A DNA stretch of 64,000 bases from an uncultured Pontibacter sp. (GCF_947492645.1 NZ_CANLMZ010000005.1:62001-126000), one strand, 5' to 3'. Shown: positions 52,885 to 63,394, counted from the stretch's first letter. Numbers and translations: made by a program. Notes: generated by a model from the sequence alone, not told the origin.

Positions 52885-54216
52885 GTGCAGTTCATCCGCA
52901 GTCTATACTTCACCAACCGCCTATACTACAGCCTTGCAGCCCTGGCCTGCCTGTTTGTAGTGGCATTCTTCATACCCATACTACTGGTCTTCGCGAAGGT
53001 AGCCTTTGGGGTACTGCTGCTGCTTACCCTGCTGGACCTGTTCCAGCTTTACCGCAGCAAAGAAGGCGTGCACGCCAGCCGCAGCATGCAGGAAAAACTC
53101 TCCAACGGCAGCGACAACGACATTTACCTATACCTGGAGAACAAGTATAACTTTGCCGTAGATGCCGAGGTAATAGACGAACTACCCTTCCAGTTTCAGC
53201 GCCGCGATACTGTTTTCAAAGCACACATACCTGCAGGACGTACCCACATCATCCATTATACTGTTATACCAACCAAGCGCGGCAGCTACAACTTTGGTGC
53301 GATCAATGTATTTGCCATGGGTAAGCTGCAGTTGGTAAAGCGCCGCTACAAATTTGCCCACGACCAGGAAGTGCCGGTGTATCCGTCGTTCATCCAGATG
53401 CGCCAGTATGAACTGATGGCCATTTCAAACAGACTACACGAAATTGGTGTGAAAAAAGTGCGCCGCATCGGCCATAGCTCTGAGTTTGAGCAAATCCGCC
53501 CCTACGTAGCCGGCGACGACCAACGCACTATCAACTGGAAAGCCTCCGCCCGCAAAGCCGACCTGATGGTGAACAGCTATCAGGACGAGAAGTCGCAGCA
53601 GATATTCTGCCTGATTGATAAAGGCCGGGTAATGCAGATGCCATTCCAAGGCCTCACGCTGCTGGATTATGCCATTAATGCCTCATTAGTGATTTCCAAC
53701 ATTGCCCTTAAAAAGCACGACAAAGCCGGCCTGATCACCTTCTCCGACAACATCAGCAACATGCTACCGGCACAGCGCAAAGCCGACCAGATTCGCCATA
53801 TCATGGAGCTGCTTTACAACCAGAAAACCAAGTACCAGGAAACAGATTACGAACGCCTATACGCTACCATACGGCACAAGATAAAACAGCGCAGCCTGCT
53901 CCTGCTGTTCACCAACTTCGAAACGCTGAACGGTGCACAACGCCAGTTGCCCTACTTACGCGCTATTGCAAAGCACCATTTGCTGGTGGTTATCTTCTTC
54001 GAAAATACCGAACTGCATGCCGAGCTGCACAAACGCGCCACCAACACCGAAGAAGTATACACAAAAGCCATCGCCCAGAAATTCGACTACGACAAACGCC
54101 AGATCGTGAAGCAACTGCAGCAGCACGGCATCCACGCTATACTTACTCCGCCCAAGGATTTGACGGTAAATACTATTAACAAATATCTGGAACTGAAGGC
54201 TCGGGGGTTGATATAG
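52885..54216 (+). CDS. DUF58 domain-containing protein
   Basis: Membrane-anchored protein of 443 aa starting with GTG. Two adjacent hydrophobic segments cover residues 10-55. The DUF58 signature SSEFEQIRPYVAGDDQRTIN is near residues 197-216, followed by WKASARKADLMVN. The C-terminal part has a VWA-like fold (IFCLIDKGRVM, then AINASLVISNIALKKHDKAG). It is the usual partner of MoxR. It may be transcribed apart from MoxR because 350 bases with hairpins separate them. Confidence 0.92.
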   Translation: MQFIRSLYFTNRLYYSLAALACLFVVAFFIPILLVFAKVAFGVLLLLTLLDLFQLYRSKEGVHASRSMQEKLSNGSDNDIYLYLENKYNFAVDAEVIDELPFQFQRRDTVFKAHIPAGRTHIIHYTVIPTKRGSYNFGAINVFAMGKLQLVKRRYKFAHDQEVPVYPSFIQMRQYELMAISNRLHEIGVKKVRRIGHSSEFEQIRPYVAGDDQRTINWKASARKADLMVNSYQDEKSQQIFCLIDKGRVMQMPFQGLTLLDYAINASLVISNIALKKHDKAGLITFSDNISNMLPAQRKADQIRHIMELLYNQKTKYQETDYERLYATIRHKIKQRSLLLLFTNFETLNGAQRQLPYLRAIAKHHLLVVIFFENTELHAELHKRATNTEEVYTKAIAQKFDYDKRQIVKQLQQHGIHAILTPPKDLTVNTINKYLELKARGLI

Positions 54217-54231
54217 GAAGATAGTTTACCG

Positions 54232-54312
54232 GTCATTTCGAGCACCGGGAGAAATCTGGTGTATTTCACAGTCCCGCAATATTTCAGATTTCTCACATGC
54301 GTTCGAAATGAC
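54232..54312. repeat. Intergenic inverted repeat (81 bp)
   Basis: Outer arms GTCATTTCGA (54232-54241) and TCGAAATGAC (54303-54312) and inner arms GAGAAATCT (54249-54257) and AGATTTCTC (54286-54294) give a cruciform-like element between the DUF58 and hrpB genes. I recognise this pattern as a common dispersed Bacteroidota intergenic repeat. It could end DUF58 transcription, though no T-run follows. Confidence 0.7.
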
Positions 54313-54384
54313 AAAATAACCTGACCATACTTCTGATTCCTCTCCTGCTGCATCCCAACGATATTTTTCAGACCTTTGCAGCAG

Positions 54385-56931
54385 ATGGCTATACCAGAAT
54401 TACTTCATCGATTACCCGACTTACCTGTAAAGGAAGCGCTGCCGCAGCTGCTGGCTGCCCTCGAAGGCAATACACGCGTGGTATTGGAAGCACCTCCCGG
54501 AGCAGGTAAAACCACGCTTGTACCGCTGGTTTTACTCGAAGCTTCGTGGCGCGGTGGCGGTAAAATTCTGGTGCTGGAGCCTCGTAGGTTAGCTACCCGC
54601 GCCGCAGCGCAACGCATGTCGGATATACTTTCGGAGCCTGTCGGGCAGACGGTGGGTTACTGGGTGCGGATGGAGCATGTGGTGTCGGTTAACACACAGG
54701 TTGAGGTTGTAACCGAAGGTATACTTACCCGCCTGTTGCAGGAAGACCCGGCGCTGGAAGGAATCTCCGCCATCATCTTCGACGAATTTCACGAACGCAA
54801 CCTGCAGGGCGATCTTGGTTTGGCCCTTGCCCTGGATGCACAAGCTGTACTCCGGCCTGACCTGCGCATTATGGTGATGAGTGCTACCCTGGATGCCGCC
54901 GCTACAGCTAAATGGTTGGATGCGCCGGTAGTGCAAAGTATGGGTAGGCAGTATCCGGTAGAAACTCACTATTTATCTAATGCCGAAGTAGCGGCAGCTG
55001 GTACACGTCCGGCACAGCGCCTAGCAAACCTGGTACCAAAGGCAATCCGGCAGGCGCTGGAGCAGGAGCCAGAGGGCGACATACTTGTTTTCCTGCCAGG
55101 CATGGGCGAAATGCGGAAAGTAGCTGAGCAACTGGAAGGACGTTTAGCACCAAGTATAGACCTGCACATCCTGCACGGCGACCTTACTTTGTCAAAGCAG
55201 TTAGCTGCCATTCAACCAGCCCCTAAAGGCAGGCGAAAAGTTGTATTAGCCACTAGTATCGCCGAGACAAGCTTAACTATAGAGGGTGTAAAAATTGTAA
55301 TTGACGGAGGCTTCGCCCGTGTGCCAAGATTTGTACCGCGCACCGGTCTTACCACGCTTGTAACCATACCCGTTTCCAGAGCTGCAGCCGATCAACGCCG
55401 TGGCCGTGCAGGCCGTTTAGGTCCCGGCATCTGCTACCGCCTCTGGTCTACGGCCGACCAATTGCAGCTACCCGAGAACCAGACTCCTGAAATTTGTGAG
55501 GCTGATCTTACCGGCGTTGCCCTGGAGCTTGCCATCTGGGGAGTAAAAGATGCGACTGATCTAAAGTGGCTCGACGTCCCTCCTGCCGCTGCTCTTTCCC
55601 TGGCCCGCGATCTGTTGTTGCGTTTAGAGGCCATCAACGAAACAGGAAATGCAACGGCACACGGTAAAGCTATTGCCTCGATGGGCTTAGCACCACGCCT
55701 GGGGCACCTTGTCATTCGTGGCCGTGAACTGGGTCATACTTCCACGGCCTGTGCTTTAGCTGCGCTACTCTCAGAAAAAGATGTGTTAAAGCCGGTGCAA
55801 CAACCTTGGTCGGAGCCATTACCGGACGTGCAGGTTCGCCTCGAGTTGCTGGAAGGTAAACGCCCTTACATACCTGGTTTTGTAGTAGATGAAAATGCCC
55901 TGCGCAGGGTAAAAGAACAGGCCCAACACCTGCGACAGCGTTTGCGTGAGACTAAGGCCGCTTTGACGCATGATGCAGTAGGAATACTTACGGCCCTGGC
56001 CTATCCTGATCGCATTGCCCAACTCGAAACTTCAGGACGCGTGCGGCTGGTAACGGGTCAGCGTGTTGCTTTACAAACGGAGTTATTAGGCGAAGCACCT
56101 TTCTATAGTATAGCACACCTGGAAATCGGTTCCAGAGCACGTGCTTTACTGGCTGCCCCGCTTACCAAAGCTGAACTTCTAAAGTATTTTGCAGAGCAAC
56201 TGGAGGATCTGGAAGAAGTACGCTGGGACGAAACAACTGCCCGTGTAGTAGCTAGAAGTATAACCCGCCTTGGAGCATTGGTTTTGGAAGAAAGGCAGCA
56301 GCCCAACCCGGATCCGGAACAGATTGCCGATGCACTGTTTCTGGCCATACAGGAAAAAGGTGTGGCACGCCTACCCTGGCCTGATGAAGCTATCAGAACA
56401 CGTAAACGGCTGGCATTTCTACACCAGTTAGCTCCTGAAAACTGGCCGGATGTATCAGATGAGGCGCTGCAGGAGAGTATGGAAGTATGGCTGCGACCTC
56501 ACCTTTCTGGCCTTCGTTCTCTGGACCAGGCATCCAGACTAGACTTCGATGAGGTGCTGCTATCGGATCTAAGTTGGGAACAGCGCCAAGAGATGGATAA
56601 ACTGGCTCCTGTCCACTTGCAGGTAACAAGCGGTTCCAGGATCGCTATAGACTACTCTGATGTAACTACACCTGTACTAGCGGTGCGCCTGCAGGAGGTA
56701 TTTGGTATGCTTGAAACACCAAGAATAGGCGGGGGCAAAGTGCCTGTACTCATGCACCTGCTCTCCCCTGCCTCACGCCCCGTACAAGTTACCCGCGACC
56801 TTCACAGCTTCTGGAATGCGGGTTACTTTGATGTGCGTAAAGATTTAAGGGGCCGTTACCCAAAACACCATTGGCCGGATAATCCGCTGGAAGCACAGGC
56901 AACGAGAGGCACAAAAAAGCGGCCGGGATAG
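54385..56931 (+). CDS. hrpB: ATP-dependent helicase HrpB
   Basis: DEAH-type helicase of 848 aa. Walker A is APPGAGKTTLVP near residue 36, motif II DEFHER near 133 (IIFDEFHER), motif III SATLDA near 166, and motif VI QRRGRAGR near 338. The C-terminal HrpB domain is seen in the DVRKDLRGRYPKHHWPDNPL ending. Start taken as ATG of MAIPELLHRLPDLPV; a TTG three codons up is in frame. ACCTTTGCAGC just upstream resembles a short-leader promoter. Its cellular RNA target is not known. Confidence 0.95.
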   Translation: MAIPELLHRLPDLPVKEALPQLLAALEGNTRVVLEAPPGAGKTTLVPLVLLEASWRGGGKILVLEPRRLATRAAAQRMSDILSEPVGQTVGYWVRMEHVVSVNTQVEVVTEGILTRLLQEDPALEGISAIIFDEFHERNLQGDLGLALALDAQAVLRPDLRIMVMSATLDAAATAKWLDAPVVQSMGRQYPVETHYLSNAEVAAAGTRPAQRLANLVPKAIRQALEQEPEGDILVFLPGMGEMRKVAEQLEGRLAPSIDLHILHGDLTLSKQLAAIQPAPKGRRKVVLATSIAETSLTIEGVKIVIDGGFARVPRFVPRTGLTTLVTIPVSRAAADQRRGRAGRLGPGICYRLWSTADQLQLPENQTPEICEADLTGVALELAIWGVKDATDLKWLDVPPAAALSLARDLLLRLEAINETGNATAHGKAIASMGLAPRLGHLVIRGRELGHTSTACALAALLSEKDVLKPVQQPWSEPLPDVQVRLELLEGKRPYIPGFVVDENALRRVKEQAQHLRQRLRETKAALTHDAVGILTALAYPDRIAQLETSGRVRLVTGQRVALQTELLGEAPFYSIAHLEIGSRARALLAAPLTKAELLKYFAEQLEDLEEVRWDETTARVVARSITRLGALVLEERQQPNPDPEQIADALFLAIQEKGVARLPWPDEAIRTRKRLAFLHQLAPENWPDVSDEALQESMEVWLRPHLSGLRSLDQASRLDFDEVLLSDLSWEQRQEMDKLAPVHLQVTSGSRIAIDYSDVTTPVLAVRLQEVFGMLETPRIGGGKVPVLMHLLSPASRPVQVTRDLHSFWNAGYFDVRKDLRGRYPKHHWPDNPLEAQATRGTKKRPG

Positions 56932-57410
56932 TAAGTTGCTGCAATACCGGGTCCAACCACCCCCTAACTCCTCAGAGCTCTGCTCGCTAGTTTCAAACTC
57001 TCGTTTTCACTAGTCTAAGGCGAAGAATTTTACTTACTATTTCATTTGTCATCATAATAGCTGCTGCCTTTAACGTTGTCATCCTAAAAGGATTTTGGCA
57101 GAAGGGAGATTAAGCTAGTGCGACACGGCAAGAACATACCCCTACCCCCTCTCAAGAGGGGAATTCAGAAAAATTTAAAACGCCTTCTCCTGTTGCTAAG
57201 AAAGGGGTGAAGTAAATATGCAGCGTTGATTGGCCCCGGTACTGCAGAGTAATTTGTAACTTAATCTAAGCCTGTTCATTACCGGCCATACTACATTCCG
57301 GCGCAGTTATTGCTAAAAACCATTTGCACCAAAACAGCTGAATAATCGTTTGTATGCAGTATGCGTCAAAGCAAAAGCGGCTTTCGCCGGCAAGCGACCA
57401 ATAACAAAAC
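56932..57410. other. Intergenic region upstream of penicillin-binding protein
   Basis: About 480 bases with no supported gene. A short palindrome CCCCTCT/AGAGGGG lies at 57146-57161, and GTTGTCATCCTAAAAGGATT near 57075 looks like a degenerate piece of a dispersed intergenic repeat. Promoter elements of the downstream gene should be near 57300-57400, but I cannot pick one. Confidence 0.5.
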
Positions 57411-59891
57411 ATGAAGCACACGCTTAAAAGGCTAATAAAATTTATAGTTACCAAGATAATGGCGCCGTTTGTGCGGCTGGTTCATGGCGAACTGTCGGCT
57501 TTTTTTGGTAGCCTTAAGCCAAAGTTTACCCGTACCTACTGGAAGCAGAAATGGGCCGAGTGGCAAGCCAGCCGCAGCCAATCCAATTATAAGTTTCTTT
57601 TCAGAGTATTTTATAAACTTGCTTTGGTAGGAGTACTTTTTATGGTGCTCTTCTATTTTGCTATTTATACTGGCTTTCTGGGAGGCATGCCCTCTACTAA
57701 AGAGCTGCAATCGGTACACAACAACACGGCCTCTGAAGTGTATGCAAAAGATGGCGAGTTGCTGGGGCGTTATTATATACAGGACCGCACCAATGTAAAC
57801 TATGCCAACATCTCTCCTGCCGCTATCGATGCCTTAGTGGCAACAGAGGACGTCCGGTTTTACAAGCATAGCGGTGTAGATGCCCGAAGCCTTGGTCGTG
57901 TAGTTGTTAAATCGCTGTTGATGCAGAACGAAAGTTCTGGTGGCGGTAGCACTTTAAGCCAGCAATTGGCCAAAAACCTGTATCCCCGCAAAAATTACTG
58001 GTTTGGTGATATGCTCGTGAACAAGCTTCGCGAGATGATTATTGCCAGAAAACTAGAGAGCCTCTACTCAAAGGAACAGATACTGGAGTTGTACCTGAAC
58101 ACCGTACCCATGGGTGGCAACCTATATGGTATTGAACGTTCGGCGCAACGCTTTTTCAATAAATCTGCAGGAGAGCTCAAAACCGAAGAGGCAGCTGTGC
58201 TTATTGGCATGCTGAAAGCTACTACTACTTATAACCCTAGGTTATCCCCCGAACGCTCTAAAACCCGAAGAAATGTGGTATTGGGGCAGATGGCAAAGTA
58301 TAATTACCTTACTACAGCACAGGCCGACTCTCTTAAAAAACTACCGCTAAAGCTTAATTACAATGTCACTAACCATAACGATGGCCTGGCCCCATACTTT
58401 AGGGAGCAGCTACGGCAGGAACTTGTAAGCTGGGCAGCAAGCAAAAAGAAAAAAAACGGGCAGCCTTACAACCTTTATAAAGATGGGCTAAAAATATACA
58501 CCACTATTGATGCAGGCATGCAGCGCCACGCCGAGGCCGCTGTACGAAAGCAAATGGCCCAGCTACAAAAAACTTTTGATGCGCATTGGCGTGGTCGCAG
58601 CCCCTGGGGCACGAACTCCGATGTAATTCAGGTGGCAATGCAACGCTCCGACAGGTACAAAAAAATGCAGGCAGCCGGCGCCTCGGAAGCAGAAATCACG
58701 AAAGCTTTTCGGGAGCCCCGCAAAATGACAGTTTACGGTTGGAATGGCAGCAACCAACGCACTATAAGCCCCCTCGACTCTATTGCCTATTACCAACGCT
58801 TCCTGAACACAGGTTTATTTTCTGTAGAGCCGCATACTGGTTACGTGCGTGCATGGGTGGGCGGCATCAACCACAGCATCTTTAAGTATGACCATGTGCG
58901 CTCCAGAAGGCAGGTGGGCTCTACTTTTAAGCCTATTGTTTATGCGGCAGCCCTGGAAAGAGGCATGAAGCCTTGCGATTACTTCCCGAACGAACGCATG
59001 ACCTTCCCGACAAATGACAGTTGGTCGCCGAGAAACGCAAACGAGCAGTATGGTGGCGAGTACACCATGCGCGGAGCCCTGGCACATTCAGTCAATACGG
59101 TTTCGGCACAGATCATCATGAAAACCGGCGTTGATAAAACCATTGATATGGCGCACCGCCTAGGAATTAAAAACGAATTGCCAAAGGTGCCCTCGCTAGC
59201 ATTAGGTACTGCAGATCTATCACTCCAGGAAATGGTTACTGCTTATGCCACCTTTGCCAACCGCGGCATGCGCGTAGATCCTGTTTACATTACCAGGATT
59301 ACTGACCGTGATGGAGAAGTTTTACGCCAGCACCATGATGGCCGTCAGACCCAAAAAGTTATCTCGGAGCAAACAGCGGCTGTAATGCTGTACCTGATGC
59401 AAGGTGTGGTGGAGGAGGGCAGCGCAAACAAGCTACGCTCTCAGTTTGGTTTGCAAATGGATATTGCCGGCAAAACCGGCACTACACAGGATAATACCGA
59501 CGGCTGGTTTATTGGCATCACGCCGCAGTTGGTTACAGGCGTTTGGGTAGGCGGCGAAAGCCCACAAGTGCGCTTCAGGACGTTGGAGTTAGGCCAGGGA
59601 TCCAGAACAGCATTGCCTATCTGGGGCGACTACATACGCCGCATTGCCATCGACCCTAAGTATAAAGGCTATTACAACAGTAAGTTTGAGCCTTTGCCGC
59701 CAAGTATACTTGCCAGCCTTAATTGTGAATCTTTCCGCGCAGAGCCTCCAAAAGAGAATTTCCTGGAGCGGGTATTAAACACGGTAACGGGCAAAGCCGC
59801 GCAAACTTTTGAGGAGTGGAAAGAAAGCTGGAAAGAACGCCGCAAGGAGAAGCGGGAAAGGAAGAAGAACAAAAACCGACACAGAGAATAA
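57411..59891 (+). CDS. Class A penicillin-binding protein (PBP1A-like)
   Basis: Bifunctional peptidoglycan synthase of 826 aa, anchored by one membrane segment near residues 65-88. The transglycosylase domain (GT51) has ATEDVRFYKHSGVDARSLGR near residue 143 with the catalytic Glu, and GGSTLSQQLAKNLYPRK near 182. The transpeptidase has the Ser nucleophile in GSTFKPIVYAA near 503, SVN in AHSVNTVSAQ near 559 and KTGTTQ near 688. The Lys/Arg-rich tail is typical. The long basic N-terminal cytoplasmic region (about 60 residues) is longer than in E. coli PBP1A. Alone, with its own terminator. Confidence 0.94.
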   Translation: MKHTLKRLIKFIVTKIMAPFVRLVHGELSAFFGSLKPKFTRTYWKQKWAEWQASRSQSNYKFLFRVFYKLALVGVLFMVLFYFAIYTGFLGGMPSTKELQSVHNNTASEVYAKDGELLGRYYIQDRTNVNYANISPAAIDALVATEDVRFYKHSGVDARSLGRVVVKSLLMQNESSGGGSTLSQQLAKNLYPRKNYWFGDMLVNKLREMIIARKLESLYSKEQILELYLNTVPMGGNLYGIERSAQRFFNKSAGELKTEEAAVLIGMLKATTTYNPRLSPERSKTRRNVVLGQMAKYNYLTTAQADSLKKLPLKLNYNVTNHNDGLAPYFREQLRQELVSWAASKKKKNGQPYNLYKDGLKIYTTIDAGMQRHAEAAVRKQMAQLQKTFDAHWRGRSPWGTNSDVIQVAMQRSDRYKKMQAAGASEAEITKAFREPRKMTVYGWNGSNQRTISPLDSIAYYQRFLNTGLFSVEPHTGYVRAWVGGINHSIFKYDHVRSRRQVGSTFKPIVYAAALERGMKPCDYFPNERMTFPTNDSWSPRNANEQYGGEYTMRGALAHSVNTVSAQIIMKTGVDKTIDMAHRLGIKNELPKVPSLALGTADLSLQEMVTAYATFANRGMRVDPVYITRITDRDGEVLRQHHDGRQTQKVISEQTAAVMLYLMQGVVEEGSANKLRSQFGLQMDIAGKTGTTQDNTDGWFIGITPQLVTGVWVGGESPQVRFRTLELGQGSRTALPIWGDYIRRIAIDPKYKGYYNSKFEPLPPSILASLNCESFRAEPPKENFLERVLNTVTGKAAQTFEEWKESWKERRKEKRERKKNKNRHRE

Positions 59892-59929
59892 AGGCATTAG
59901 TTTCTTAAATAGTGTACAGCATGATTTGT

Positions 59930-59983
59930 ACATAAAGCAAAACCCGAAGCACTTTAAGAACGTCTTCGGGTTTTGCTTTATGT
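59930..59983 (+). terminator. Terminator of the penicillin-binding protein gene
   Basis: Perfect 20-bp stem (59930-59949 with 59964-59983), 14-nt loop, T-rich foot inside the right arm. Confidence 0.88.
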
Positions 59984-60114
59984 GCTTTGCCAATTACAAA
60001 GTAAATAGTCAGAAAACACGACATTTCACTAGCAGTATTATGATTTGAATTTCAGTCTGGTTGCACTAATTTGCTGATTTTTACCATAATTATACATAAA
60101 ACCGCAATCTTACT

Positions 60115-60144
60115 TTTGTTAATACAATAATATTCCTATTTTAG
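60115..60144 (+). promoter_or_regulatory. Candidate promoter of susC-like gene
   Basis: TTTG at 60115-60118 and TATTTTAG at 60137-60144 with an 18-nt spacer match the Bacteroidota TTTG / TAnnTTTG layout, with one base changed. The ATG follows at 60167. Confidence 0.6.
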
Positions 60145-60166
60145 TATTAACAAAAAAGTTAAAACT

Positions 60167-63100
60167 ATGAAAGGAAAACTTTTACTAACCATTTTACCTT
60201 TAGTCCTGCTTCTTACGACAGGGGCTTTAGCGCAACAAAGAGATGTACGTGGAAAAGTAATTGGGGCTACAGATGGCTTTGCTATTCCTGGTGCAAGCGT
60301 TGTAGTGAAAGGTACTACTACAGGCGTCTCTACAAACACCGACGGTACTTACCAGATAAGAGTACCTAACGAGGATGCTGTACTCGTCTTCAAATTTTTA
60401 GGGTATCTAGCCCAGGAAGTACGTGTTGGCAACCAGAGTGTAATTGATGTACAGCTACAAACAGACAGCAAGCAACTTAGCGAAGTTGTAGTTACAGCTC
60501 TTGGCATTGAGCGAAGCGAACGTTCGCTTGGTTATGCTACGCAAGAAGTTAAAGGCGATAACCTAACGCTAACCAAGGAGCAGAACATACTTGGATCTCT
60601 TTCAGGCAAAATTGCCGGTGTGCAAATGACTGGTGCCTCTGGTGCAAGTATGGGTGGTACCCAAAAAATTCAGATAAGAGGCGTAAATTCTGTAACTGGT
60701 GGTGGCCAGCCTTTGATTGTAGTAGATGGTACACCTATCTCTAACGCAAACTTTGCCGGCAGAAACGGAGCTGACTACGGTAACTTAGCTCAAGATATTA
60801 ACCCCGAGGACGTTGAAACCATTAACGTCCTAAAAGGCCCGGCAGCATCTGCCCTTTATGGTATTCGTGGCCAGTATGGTGTAGTGATGATCACAACTAA
60901 AAAAGGCAGTAGGGGGCCTAAGAAGGTAGATGTACAGCTAAACTCTGCATTCTCTGTTGAGAGAGTTGGCAACCTCATGCCGATGCAAAACATATACGGC
61001 GGCGGCGGCAGCCAGACCTGGAGAACTTTGGCAAACGGTGAAAAGTATGTAGATGGCACAGATGAAAGCTGGGGACCTAAAATGGACGGCACTCCGGTTC
61101 GCCACATGCATAGCTTCTATCCTCAGGACCCGATGTATGGCCAACTAGAGCCTTTTGTGCCTCAACCTGACAACATTAAAGACTTCTTTGAAACTGGATA
61201 CAACCTCAACAATGGGATAAGTATTTCCGGAGGGAACGAGAACTCTGCTTTCCGCTTAAGCTACAATAACACTCAAATTGAAGGTGTAGAACCAAATACA
61301 TGGCTTAAGCGCAATAACCTGGGCCTTAGCGCATCGCTTGACCTGAACGATAAAATTACTGCTTCTGCTAATATCAACTATGCTAATAATGATGGGCAGC
61401 GCCCTGCCCAGGGGTATTATGAGGGCTCTAGAAACTTTATGCAGTGGTTCCAACGCAACCTAGACATGAAGCGCCTGAAAAACTACAAATACGAGGATGG
61501 CACTTTCTACCACTGGAACATAGGCAGACCAAACGCTGCAGGTGTAATTACAAATTGGCAGCCATCTGACTGGAATAACCCCTATTTTGAGGCTTATGAG
61601 AACCTTAACAACGACAACCGTGACCGCTTCTTCGGTGATGTGGGCTTAACATACCAGATTTTGCCAGAGCTAAAGTTAAGCGGTTTTGTGCGTTCTGATA
61701 TGTTTACACAGAACATTGAGAGCCGGGTAGCAGCAGGTGGCAGAAGTCCTGATGCAGCTTACTCGGTAGGTAAATATCAGAACAAAGAAATGAACTATGA
61801 GTTCTTAGCACAATATGCAAAAGATTGGAATGACTTCTCTTTGAATGTAAACGTAGGTACCAACTTATTTGAAAGAGATTATACTTATCTAAGCCAGGAA
61901 ACAAGAGGAGGATTAACTAGCCCAGGCTTCTACAACATTGAAGGTTCAAGAGAAAGGCCTGTAGTTTCTTCTTACCTACTCCGAAAACAGTTAAATAGTG
62001 TTTACGGTATGGCAACAGTTGGTTATAAAGACACCTACTTTGTTGACTTCTCAGTTAGAAGAGACCACTCATCAACCCTACCAGATCCTTATTACTATCC
62101 TTCAGTATCTGCCTCGTTTGTATTCAGCGAATTGCTTAACTGGCAGCCACTATCTTATGGTAAGTTAAGAGCTAGCTACGCCATGGCAGGTAACGATGTT
62201 GGTGTGTATGCTACCTCTTTAAACTATGAAACAGGCGGACTGTACGGAAATGAGGGAGGCACAGTTAATACAGCCTATGTTCCTGATGTGCTGAATAACC
62301 CTAACATTAAACCATCATTTGCCACATCATACGAAATAGGTACTGACTTACAATTCTTTAACGGTAGATTAGGAGCAGACATCACATACTATGAACAGCG
62401 TAATGAGGATGACGTAATTTCTCTTAACGTTTCTGGTGCAAGCGGTTACAGTTCTTCCTACATCAACGCCGGCTTAATGGTAAACAAAGGGATCGAAATT
62501 GCACTTACAGGTACACCAATACAAACTCAGAAATTCTCTTGGGATATAGCATTTAACGCTGCAAGAAACAGAGGCACCGTGAAAGAACTTTACCCTGGAC
62601 TAGACTCTCGTTTGTTAGAATCCAATACGTATAGCGGTGTGCCAATGTATCTGTACTCAAATGTTGGCGAGCAATTTGGCACTATTGTAGGGCAGGCATA
62701 CCAGCGCGACCCTGCAACAGGCAAAATACTTCTTGGCAGCAACAACATGCCATTGTATACTACTGCAACACACAACTTTGGTACTGTACTGCCTGATGCC
62801 ACAGGTGGCCTTCAGAATACCTTCCGCCTTGGTAAGTTTGATCTAGGTGCTATGATCGATTATCAGTTCGGCGGTCAGTTTATCAGCTGGTCACGCATGC
62901 TATCAGTTAAGGCTGGTCTGGCTCCTGAAACAGCCGCTTTGAATGAAAACGGCAAAAACGTACGCGACCCACTTGCTGAAGGTGGTGGCGTAAAAGTTAG
63001 CGGAATCTACGGTCCAGGTGTAATAATAGGCGGAGAGGATATGTCCGGCAAAGAATTCAATGGCTTTGTAGATGCAAGAACATACTTCAGAAACACATTA

Positions 63101-63382
63101 GGTACCAGAATTTACGAGGAGTGGATATATGATGCCTCTTATGTTAGATTAAGAGAAGTTAGGTTAGGCTACAGCCTGGACAAAGCCTCACTAGGTAGCT
63201 TGCCTTTCCAAAGAATAGGCATTGCACTTATTGCCCGTAACCCTTTAATGATCTGGCAGGAAGCACCAGAAGGCCTGAATCCTGCAGAACTTGCAACAGG
63301 TTCATCCTCTTTCGGCTGGCTGGAGACTGGTGGTTTAAACACCGTAAGATCATACGGGGTAAACTTGAATATTTCATTCTAA
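60167..63382 (+). CDS. SusC/RagA family TonB-linked outer membrane protein
   Basis: TonB-dependent outer-membrane importer of 1071 aa. Signal peptide at 1-22, then a CarboxypepD_reg-like domain (VRGKVIGATDGFAIPGASVV, to residue 100). The plug domain carries the SusC motif QIRGVNSVTGGGQPLIVVDG near residue 170 and DVETINVLKGPAASALYGIR near 207. The barrel fills the rest and ends in an aromatic (NLNISF). With the SusD-like lipoprotein it should import a glycan or peptide; the substrate is unknown. Only one AAGTATA heptamer occurs in 3.2 kb, fewer than expected. Confidence 0.94.
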   Translation: MKGKLLLTILPLVLLLTTGALAQQRDVRGKVIGATDGFAIPGASVVVKGTTTGVSTNTDGTYQIRVPNEDAVLVFKFLGYLAQEVRVGNQSVIDVQLQTDSKQLSEVVVTALGIERSERSLGYATQEVKGDNLTLTKEQNILGSLSGKIAGVQMTGASGASMGGTQKIQIRGVNSVTGGGQPLIVVDGTPISNANFAGRNGADYGNLAQDINPEDVETINVLKGPAASALYGIRGQYGVVMITTKKGSRGPKKVDVQLNSAFSVERVGNLMPMQNIYGGGGSQTWRTLANGEKYVDGTDESWGPKMDGTPVRHMHSFYPQDPMYGQLEPFVPQPDNIKDFFETGYNLNNGISISGGNENSAFRLSYNNTQIEGVEPNTWLKRNNLGLSASLDLNDKITASANINYANNDGQRPAQGYYEGSRNFMQWFQRNLDMKRLKNYKYEDGTFYHWNIGRPNAAGVITNWQPSDWNNPYFEAYENLNNDNRDRFFGDVGLTYQILPELKLSGFVRSDMFTQNIESRVAAGGRSPDAAYSVGKYQNKEMNYEFLAQYAKDWNDFSLNVNVGTNLFERDYTYLSQETRGGLTSPGFYNIEGSRERPVVSSYLLRKQLNSVYGMATVGYKDTYFVDFSVRRDHSSTLPDPYYYPSVSASFVFSELLNWQPLSYGKLRASYAMAGNDVGVYATSLNYETGGLYGNEGGTVNTAYVPDVLNNPNIKPSFATSYEIGTDLQFFNGRLGADITYYEQRNEDDVISLNVSGASGYSSSYINAGLMVNKGIEIALTGTPIQTQKFSWDIAFNAARNRGTVKELYPGLDSRLLESNTYSGVPMYLYSNVGEQFGTIVGQAYQRDPATGKILLGSNNMPLYTTATHNFGTVLPDATGGLQNTFRLGKFDLGAMIDYQFGGQFISWSRMLSVKAGLAPETAALNENGKNVRDPLAEGGGVKVSGIYGPGVIIGGEDMSGKEFNGFVDARTYFRNTLGTRIYEEWIYDASYVRLREVRLGYSLDKASLGSLPFQRIGIALIARNPLMIWQEAPEGLNPAELATGSSSFGWLETGGLNTVRSYGVNLNISF

Positions 63383-63394
63383 ACAGAAAAGCAG

